Under the pieces are notes generated by a model. That model was not told where the DNA came from and ran no database searches. It was given only the letters and a program-made list of their open reading frames with translations. From Nitrosomonadales bacterium (GTDB taxonomy: Bacteria; Pseudomonadota; Gammaproteobacteria; Burkholderiales; Gallionellaceae): a DNA stretch of 36,709 nucleotides. Positions 31,930 through 36,709 of the stretch are shown piece after piece. Location of the stretch: positions 1 through 36,709 of the forward strand of contig JAHFRC010000015.1 in NCBI GenBank assembly GCA_023259015.1, in the 5' to 3' direction. The translations under genes were made by a program, and so were the position numbers. Numbering within the stretch: position 1 is the stretch's first letter; every line of letters begins with the position of its first letter.

Positions 31930-32991
31930 TCACTTCCTTGTGCGCGTGATGAATACCGTCACTTCTTCGCGGTCATGATAGAGCTGTTTTGCCTGCAAGC
32001 GGTAATTGATTCCTTCATTGTCCAATCTGCTGCGGATGCTGTTTAGCGCGGCTTCCAGCGCGGCGATGCGCTGTTTCATCGGCAGTTTCAGGTTGAAAAT
32101 TGCATGTTTGGCCAGCCCCGCAACGAACCACCCTTCGATTAATTTGGCGACCCTGGAGGGCTGTTCCACCATGTCGCACACCAGCCAGTCCACCGCTTTG
32201 TGCGGCGCGTATTTGAAGCCATCCTGCCTGAGGTGCTGCACCAGCGGATGCTTTGCCAGCACGCCTTTCAACGGGCCGTTGTCCACCGCTGTCACGCGGA
32301 TGCCGCGCTTGACCAGTTGCCACGTCCAGCCGCCGGGCGCCGCGCCCAGATCGACTGCCGTCATGCCTTGCCGCAACAGGCGCGCTTGCTCGCCGCGATC
32401 TATGAATGTTTCAATGGCCTCGGCCAGCTTAAGCGTGGAGCGGCTCGGCGCTTCGGCGGGCATGGATTGGCGCAGGATGCCCATGATGGAAGCTGCGCTG
32501 TTGTGCGGGTCGCTGCTGCCGATCAGCGCGGTGGATTTGTCCGGAAAGAAGATGTGCAGGCGCGGCAGCGTGGCACCGTCGTGCAGTTTATCCTGCTCAC
32601 GCAGCGCGGCCTCCAGCAGCGGCTGGAAGCGGCGCATGAAGGCGGATAGCGTCTTGCCATCGTTGGTGTCAGGCACCTCCAGCCACAGCGCACCGAATTG
32701 ATCGGGCAGGGCGGCGATAGCGGCGAGGATTGGGGTCAGGCGGTCGCGCTCCGGCAGAGGGTTGATGGTTTGATGCAGGCGGATCAACTGGCGCGCGAAG
32801 ATGAGTTCGCGGAAGGCCAAGGCTTGTTCATTCAGCGCGACTACGGCGTAGCCGCTGTTGGCGAGGATGGGCGGCTGCGCGGCGATGACCGGGCTTTGCT
32901 GCCGTGCCTGGCGCAATGCTTCCTGCGCACAATCCTGCTCGAAGCCGGGGCGGCAATACAGCAGCCAGTGAGTTGATTTGCGGGTTTGCAT
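31930..32991 (-). CDS. rlmM: 23S rRNA C2498 2'-O-methyltransferase RlmM
   Basis: A 353-residue protein. The ATG at 32991 puts W-L-L-Y-C-R-P-G-F-E-Q-D-C near the N-terminus, as in other RlmM proteins. The SAM motif D-L-G-A-A-P-G-G-W-T-W-Q-L is in the C-terminal methyltransferase domain, followed by V-D-W-L-V-C-D-M-V-E and the K-L-P-M-K segment. The N-terminal half is the THUMP-type RNA-binding domain. It methylates the ribose of C2498 (E. coli numbering) in 23S rRNA. Its start codon is only 18 bases from the MITE-like element that fills the upstream region, which may now supply its promoter. Confidence 0.94.
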   Translation of the reverse strand: MQTRKSTHWLLYCRPGFEQDCAQEALRQARQQSPVIAAQPPILANSGYAVVALNEQALAFRELIFARQLIRLHQTINPLPERDRLTPILAAIAALPDQFGALWLEVPDTNDGKTLSAFMRRFQPLLEAALREQDKLHDGATLPRLHIFFPDKSTALIGSSDPHNSAASIMGILRQSMPAEAPSRSTLKLAEAIETFIDRGEQARLLRQGMTAVDLGAAPGGWTWQLVKRGIRVTAVDNGPLKGVLAKHPLVQHLRQDGFKYAPHKAVDWLVCDMVEQPSRVAKLIEGWFVAGLAKHAIFNLKLPMKQRIAALEAALNSIRSRLDNEGINYRLQAKQLYHDREEVTVFITRTRK

Positions 32992-33009
32992 GGCGCGCAT
33001 TGTGGCATG

Positions 33010-33171
33010 GCAGCCTGTCGGACTTAAAGGAAATCGGCTGCAAATCCGTCTGATCGGTTCATATTTCGCCGCTTTTTTGGTCAATAGAATGACTATTGAC
33101 CTGCAAAATCGACAAGATATGTCCTCGATCAGCCAAATTTTCGCTACGATTCTTCAAGTCCGACAGGCTGC
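33010..33171. mobile_element. MITE-like element with 16-bp perfect terminal inverted repeats
   Basis: GCAGCCTGTCGGACTT (33010-33025) is exactly the reverse complement of 33156-33171. The element's centre coincides with a perfect 9-bp inverted repeat (33079-33087 and 33093-33101). The two roughly 79-base arms are imperfect reverse complements, sharing blocks such as CTGATCG and CATAT. It has no coding capacity. This is the pattern of a miniature inverted-repeat element. I see no clear target-site duplication and cannot name the parent IS. Confidence 0.7.
33079..33123. promoter_or_regulatory. Palindrome carrying two outward TTGACC hexamers
   Basis: GGTCAATAG, five bases, then CTATTGACC is a perfect inverted repeat. 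Each arm ends in TTGACC reading outward, five of six matches to a sigma-70 -35. Rightward, TATGTC lies 16 bases on; leftward, TATGAA lies 15 bases on. It could drive both rlmM and the HAD gene. The -10 matches are weak. Confidence 0.4.
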
Positions 33172-33212
33172 GAGTAATGGTAATATCCGCGCCTCAATTT
33201 TGGCTGGCATTC

Positions 33213-33869
33213 ATGATAAAGCGTTACGATTTGATTGTGTTCGACTGGGATGGCACGGTGATGGATTCCACGGCGGTGATTGCCGCTTCGATTCAGGCGG
33301 CTTGCCGTGACCTGGATTTGCCCGTGCCAAGCGATGCTGCCGCGCGTCATGTGATCGGCATGGGGCTGGTGCAGGCATTGCGCCATGCCGTGCCGGATGC
33401 GCCGGAGTCCATGTACGGGCCGCTGGTGGAGCGCTACCGCCACCATTTTCTGGTGCAGGATGAGGCTATTCCGCTGTTCGCGGGCGCGAGGGAAACCATC
33501 GCCGAATTGCATGAGGCCGGATACCGGCTGGCCGTGGCGACGGGCAAGAGCCTTCACGGGCTGGATCGGGCATTGCAGGCATCGGGCATGGCGGATTATT
33601 TCCATGCCACGCGCACGGCGGATCAGACGTTTTCCAAGCCGCATCCGGCGATGCTGCTGGAAATCATGCACGAACTGGGTTTGACGCAGGAGCGTGTGCT
33701 GATGGTGGGCGACACCACGCATGATTTGCAGATGGCGCTCAACGCCGGGGTAGATGCGGTGGGCATGACACAGGGAGCGCATCCGGCGGAGCAGTTGCGC
33801 GAGCTGCAACCGCTGGCGCTGCTGGATGATTTTGCGGGGCTGCGGGAGTGGCTCAGGGAGCACGCCTGA
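33213..33869 (+). CDS. HAD-family phosphatase (Gph-like)
   Basis: A 218-residue protein. The ATG at 33213 places the HAD motif F-D-W-D-G-T (Asp11, Asp13) near the N-terminus. Later motifs are V-A-T-G-K-S (motif II), K-P-H-P-A-M (motif III Lys), and M-V-G-D-T-T-H-D (motif IV). The cap is of the helical C1 type, as in phosphoglycolate phosphatase and PpaX-like enzymes. The substrate cannot be fixed from sequence. In many Betaproteobacteria such a gene sits between rluC and sppA; rluC is missing here, and the MITE-like element occupies that side. Confidence 0.9.
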   Translation: MIKRYDLIVFDWDGTVMDSTAVIAASIQAACRDLDLPVPSDAAARHVIGMGLVQALRHAVPDAPESMYGPLVERYRHHFLVQDEAIPLFAGARETIAELHEAGYRLAVATGKSLHGLDRALQASGMADYFHATRTADQTFSKPHPAMLLEIMHELGLTQERVLMVGDTTHDLQMALNAGVDAVGMTQGAHPAEQLRELQPLALLDDFAGLREWLREHA

Positions 33870-33902
33870 TATACTACGCGAGTGGATATTTAAGGAGGTT
33901 TT

Positions 33903-34856
33903 ATGTCCGAGCAAAATAACAACTGGGAACGCGGCGTGCTGGAAAAGCTCGCCATGTCGGCCATTCAGGAGCAGCGCCGGGCGCGCCATTGGGGCATCTT
34001 CTTCAAGACGCTGACGTTTGCCTACCTGTTCGTCTTGTTATTTTTGGCCATGGGCTGGATGGGCGGAAAGACGGAGGCGGCGCTGGGCGGCAAACATACC
34101 GCGCTGGTGGAGATGAATGGTGTGATCGCGTCGGATAGTGCTGCCAGCGCCGACAATATCATTCCCAGCCTGCAGGATGCATTCAAGGACAAGAAGACGC
34201 AGGGAGTCATTCTGCGCATCAACAGTCCCGGCGGCAGCCCGGTGCAGGCCGGTTACATCAACGATGAAATCCGCCGCCTGCGCGCCAAATACCCGAAGAT
34301 TCCACTGTATGCCGTGGTGGAAGATATGTGTGCATCCGGCGGTTATTACGTGGCGGCGGCGGCGGACAAGATTTTTGTGAACAAGGCCAGCATGGTCGGC
34401 TCCATCGGTGTGCTGATGGATGGTTTCGGTTTTACCGGCACGATGGAAAAACTCGGTGTGGAACGCCGCCTGATGACGGCGGGTGATAACAAGGGCTTTA
34501 TGGATCCGTTCTCTCCCGTAAATCCGCGCCATCGGGAACTGCTTAAACAGATGCTTGACGAAATCCACCAGCAGTTCATCGATGTGGTGAAGCAGGGGCG
34601 CGGTAAGCGCCTGAAGGAGACGGCAGATATATTCAGCGGGCTGATCTGGACCGGGCAGAAGAGCATCGAACTGGGCCTTGCGGATGAAATGGGCAGCATG
34701 GAGAGCGTGGCGCGAGACGTGATCAAGGCCGAGGACATTGTGGATTTCACCACCCGCGAGAGCATCGCCGACCGCCTGGCCAAGCGCTTCGGCGCCGGAG
34801 TGGCGAGTGCTCTGCCGGGCTTTTCTTCTCTAGTGAACGGGGCAAGTTTGCGCTGA
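33903..34856 (+). CDS. sppA: Signal peptide peptidase SppA (S49, short form)
   Basis: A 317-residue protein with a strong AAGGAGG site (33892-33898). One membrane segment at residues 34-54 anchors it, and the protease domain follows. The catalytic nucleophile is Ser145 in M-C-A-S-G-G-Y-Y and the general base is Lys197 in D-N-K-G-F-M-D-P-F. G-V-I-L-R-I-N-S-P-G-G-S is the usual substrate-groove motif. It degrades leftover signal peptides and membrane protein fragments. This is the single-domain form rather than the 67-kDa E. coli type. Its stop shares a base with the selD start (TGATG). Confidence 0.93.
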   Translation: MSEQNNNWERGVLEKLAMSAIQEQRRARHWGIFFKTLTFAYLFVLLFLAMGWMGGKTEAALGGKHTALVEMNGVIASDSAASADNIIPSLQDAFKDKKTQGVILRINSPGGSPVQAGYINDEIRRLRAKYPKIPLYAVVEDMCASGGYYVAAAADKIFVNKASMVGSIGVLMDGFGFTGTMEKLGVERRLMTAGDNKGFMDPFSPVNPRHRELLKQMLDEIHQQFIDVVKQGRGKRLKETADIFSGLIWTGQKSIELGLADEMGSMESVARDVIKAEDIVDFTTRESIADRLAKRFGAGVASALPGFSSLVNGASLR

Positions 34857-35899
34857 TGGGTATACGCCTCACCGAGCTGAGTCATGGCGGCGGTTGCGGC
34901 TGCAAGATTGCGCCCGCCGTGCTGCGCGACATGCTGGCCGCCATGCCTCACCCCATAGTGCAGGTATTTCCCGACCTGCTGGTGGGAATCGAAAGCGGCG
35001 ACGATGCGGCGGTGTACCGCCTGAACGATGAACAGGCCATCGTTGCCACTACCGATTTTTTCATGCCCATCGTGGACGATGCGTTCGACTTCGGGCGCAT
35101 CGCCGCCGCCAATGCCCTGTCCGACGTATATGCCATGGGCGGCAAACCCATTCTCGCTCTCGCTATCGTCGGCATGCCGACCAATTCCTTGCCGCTGGAC
35201 ACCATCCAGCAGATCATGGCGGGCGGCGTTGCGGTATGCGCGCAGGCAGGGATACCCGTGGCGGGCGGGCATTCGATCGATGCGCCGGAGCCGGTCTACG
35301 GCTTGGTTGCGCTTGGGCTTGTCCATCCGGACAAGGTCAAACGCAACAACCGGGCGCGCGACGGCGATGTGCTGATCCTCGCCAAAGGCTTGGGTGTGGG
35401 CATCTTGAGCGCGGCACTGAAAAAAAACAAACTCGATGCGGATGGTTATGCCGAAATGTTGCACAGCACCACACAACTCAACACTCCGGGAATATGGCTG
35501 GCGCAGATGGATCCGGTGCACGCCATGACCGATGTGACCGGTTTCGGCTTGCTCGGCCATCTGCTCGGTATCTGTCGCGGCTCGCGATTGACTGCGGAAA
35601 TAATGTTCGATCATCTGCCGTTGCTGCACAGCGCGCGGCAACTAGCGCAACAAGGCTTCGTCACTGGCGCATCCAAGCGCAACTGGCAAAGCTACGGACA
35701 CGAGGTGGATCTCGCGCCGAACTTAACCGAATGGCAGCACAATCTGCTGACCGACCCGCAAACCAGTGGCGGCTTGCTGATCGCATGCAGCGGCGATGCG
35801 GCGCAGGGCATCGTGCAACGCTTGCATGGCGATGGATTCGCACACGCGGCGACGATCGGCCGATTGCGTGCGGGCGCGGCGCGGGTGGTGGTTCGATAA
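34856..35899 (+). CDS. selD: Selenide, water dikinase (selenophosphate synthetase)
   Basis: A 347-residue protein with the family N-terminus R-L-T-E-L-S-H-G-G-G-C-G-C-K-I, with the catalytic pair Cys14 and Lys17 (Cys17 and Lys20 in E. coli). T-D-F-F-M-P-I-V-D-D, F-G-R-I-A-A-A-N-A and G-G-H-S-I-D-A-P-E-P are further conserved blocks. It makes selenophosphate from selenide and ATP for selenocysteine and selenouridine. The active residue is Cys, not selenocysteine. No selA, selB or mnmH is in view. It is coupled to sppA by a one-base overlap. Confidence 0.97.
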   Translation: MGIRLTELSHGGGCGCKIAPAVLRDMLAAMPHPIVQVFPDLLVGIESGDDAAVYRLNDEQAIVATTDFFMPIVDDAFDFGRIAAANALSDVYAMGGKPILALAIVGMPTNSLPLDTIQQIMAGGVAVCAQAGIPVAGGHSIDAPEPVYGLVALGLVHPDKVKRNNRARDGDVLILAKGLGVGILSAALKKNKLDADGYAEMLHSTTQLNTPGIWLAQMDPVHAMTDVTGFGLLGHLLGICRGSRLTAEIMFDHLPLLHSARQLAQQGFVTGASKRNWQSYGHEVDLAPNLTEWQHNLLTDPQTSGGLLIACSGDAAQGIVQRLHGDGFAHAATIGRLRAGAARVVVR

Positions 35900-35912
35900 A
35901 AGGATCGGGATC

Positions 35913-36709
35913 GTGAATCAATCACAAAACAGATTGCGCGTTCTCATAGTGGATGATTCCGCTTCCATCCGTAGCGTGCTGCGGATGCTGCTTAATAGCG
36001 AAGGATACGAGGTTGTGGGGGAACTGGGCGGCGGCGCAAAACTGCTTCCCACAATCGCCCAATTAAAGCCGCATATCATTTGTCTTGATTACCACTTGCC
36101 CGATACGGATGGTCTTTCCCTGCTGAATGAGATACATGCCGCGTATCCGCACGTCGCTGTGGTGATGATTACGGGCAGCAATAACCTCACGCTGGAACTT
36201 GCCGCAGCAGAGGCGGGGTCTGCCGGGTTCATACACAAGCCGTTTTCCCAAGAGCAGATCATTAAAGTGCTTCAGCAAGTTACCCATGCGCAGCAATTGT
36301 TGATGGTTGCGGCCAGAAAGCATAACGCCTTTGCGGAAAAGCCCTATCGCGCCAAGGCGGTGATTGCCGACGACAGCCAAACCTTGCGACGGTTGCTGGC
36401 TGCAATACTGACGCACATGGGAATTGAGGTGGCGGGGCAGGCATGCGATGGCAGGCAGGCCACTGAGCTGGTGTCGGAACACAAACCCGACATCGTGTGC
36501 CTGGATTTCGAGATGCCGGTAATGAATGGTTTGGAGGCGCTGAAAATCATATACAGCCAGAATCCGGCGGCCAAAGTCGTCATGATTACCTCCATAGCCA
36601 GTCGCGAGGTGTTCAATCAGGCGGCAAGCGCCGGGGCCAAGGGATATATCATTAAACCCTTTCACCCGGACAAGGTGACACAAACCATTTCTCAGATACT
36701 GGCGGCATA
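35913..36709 (+). CDS. Response regulator with two receiver domains (runs to the right edge)
   Basis: An open frame from a GTG at 35913 to the window end (265 codons plus TA, which could begin a stop). REC1 has L-I-V-D-D-S, phospho-acceptor Asp in C-L-D-Y-H-L-P, Thr in M-I-T-G-S and Lys in H-K-P-F. After a short helical linker, REC2 repeats the pattern: I-A-D-D-S, C-L-D-F-E-M-P, M-I-T-S-I, I-K-P-F. Both domains keep every phosphorylation residue. No output domain is seen, so it is probably a phosphorelay or CheY-like protein; a C-terminal domain beyond the edge cannot be excluded. It starts 13 bases after selD but is functionally unrelated. Confidence 0.88.
   Translation, partial: MNQSQNRLRVLIVDDSASIRSVLRMLLNSEGYEVVGELGGGAKLLPTIAQLKPHIICLDYHLPDTDGLSLLNEIHAAYPHVAVVMITGSNNLTLELAAAEAGSAGFIHKPFSQEQIIKVLQQVTHAQQLLMVAARKHNAFAEKPYRAKAVIADDSQTLRRLLAAILTHMGIEVAGQACDGRQATELVSEHKPDIVCLDFEMPVMNGLEALKIIYSQNPAAKVVMITSIASREVFNQAASAGAKGYIIKPFHPDKVTQTISQILAA

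Noticed and set aside
32978-33310. Plus-strand frame of 110 codons between rlmM and the HAD gene
   Set aside because: It spans the MITE-like element and overlaps the HAD gene in another frame; no remnant of rluC was seen in it.
34346-35641. Minus-strand open frame of 431 codons opposite sppA and selD
   Set aside because: Both plus-strand genes carry clear catalytic motifs and coupled starts; the antisense product is low in hydrophobic core and matches nothing.

Overview
This window looks like a chromosomal segment of a sulfur-metabolising betaproteobacterium, perhaps of the Gallionellales/Nitrosomonadales type. The evidence is a dsr gene run (dsrJ tail, dsrO, dsrP, dsrN, a DsrC relative), a siroheme synthase gene, a DsrE/TusA/SQR-like group, and housekeeping genes in an order I associate with Betaproteobacteria (gloB, methyltransferase, rnhA, dnaQ; HAD phosphatase, sppA). 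The taxonomic call is inference. In such organisms Dsr normally runs in the sulfur-oxidising direction.

Left region (1-9174), sulfur metabolism. The last codons of dsrJ overlap dsrO, which overlaps dsrP, which overlaps dsrN. These encode part of the DsrMKJOP membrane redox complex and the siroheme amidase. The run ends in a DsrC-fold protein with no cysteine at all, so it cannot be the sulfur carrier. A second group follows: a DsrE-like protein, TusA, an SQR-like flavoprotein and a DUF1641 protein made of three 60-residue repeats. Then come cysG, which makes the siroheme DsrAB needs, and a secreted DUF302-like protein.

Region 9286-10763: a lone short flagellin gene, tRNA-Ser(GGA) with 17-bp direct repeats beyond its 3' end, and a broken second tRNA-Ser copy followed by two adjacent hairpins. 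This looks like the scar of past integration at the tRNA.

Region 10764-20849: the gloB / methyltransferase / rnhA / dnaQ neighbourhood is split by a visibly AT-richer island of about 7 kb. A degraded rnhA copy sits at its left edge and an intact rnhA at its right edge. The island encodes an MBOAT acyltransferase on the + strand. Converging on it is a tightly overlapping minus-strand operon: membrane-anchored SGNH/DltD-like protein, MaoC hydratase, FkbH-like HAD/acyl-loading protein, acyl carrier protein, and a B12-type radical SAM enzyme. This is the best candidate for an undescribed system: a Gram-negative, Dlt-like machine that would load a small acyl group on a carrier protein, modify it, pass it through the membrane and attach it to an envelope or extracellular acceptor. 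The chemistry is inference.

Right region (20850-36709): a small secreted SUMF1-domain protein, a LemA-TPM-TPM group, an MBL-fold hydrolase, NnrS, an unrecognised protein, a YlqF/RbgA-like GTPase, a CHASE2-SH3-M48 peptidase operon, RlmM, a HAD phosphatase, SppA, SelD and a double-receiver response regulator cut by the window edge. The rlmM/HAD intergenic region is occupied by a MITE-like 162-bp element with perfect 16-bp terminal inverted repeats and a concentric central palindrome.
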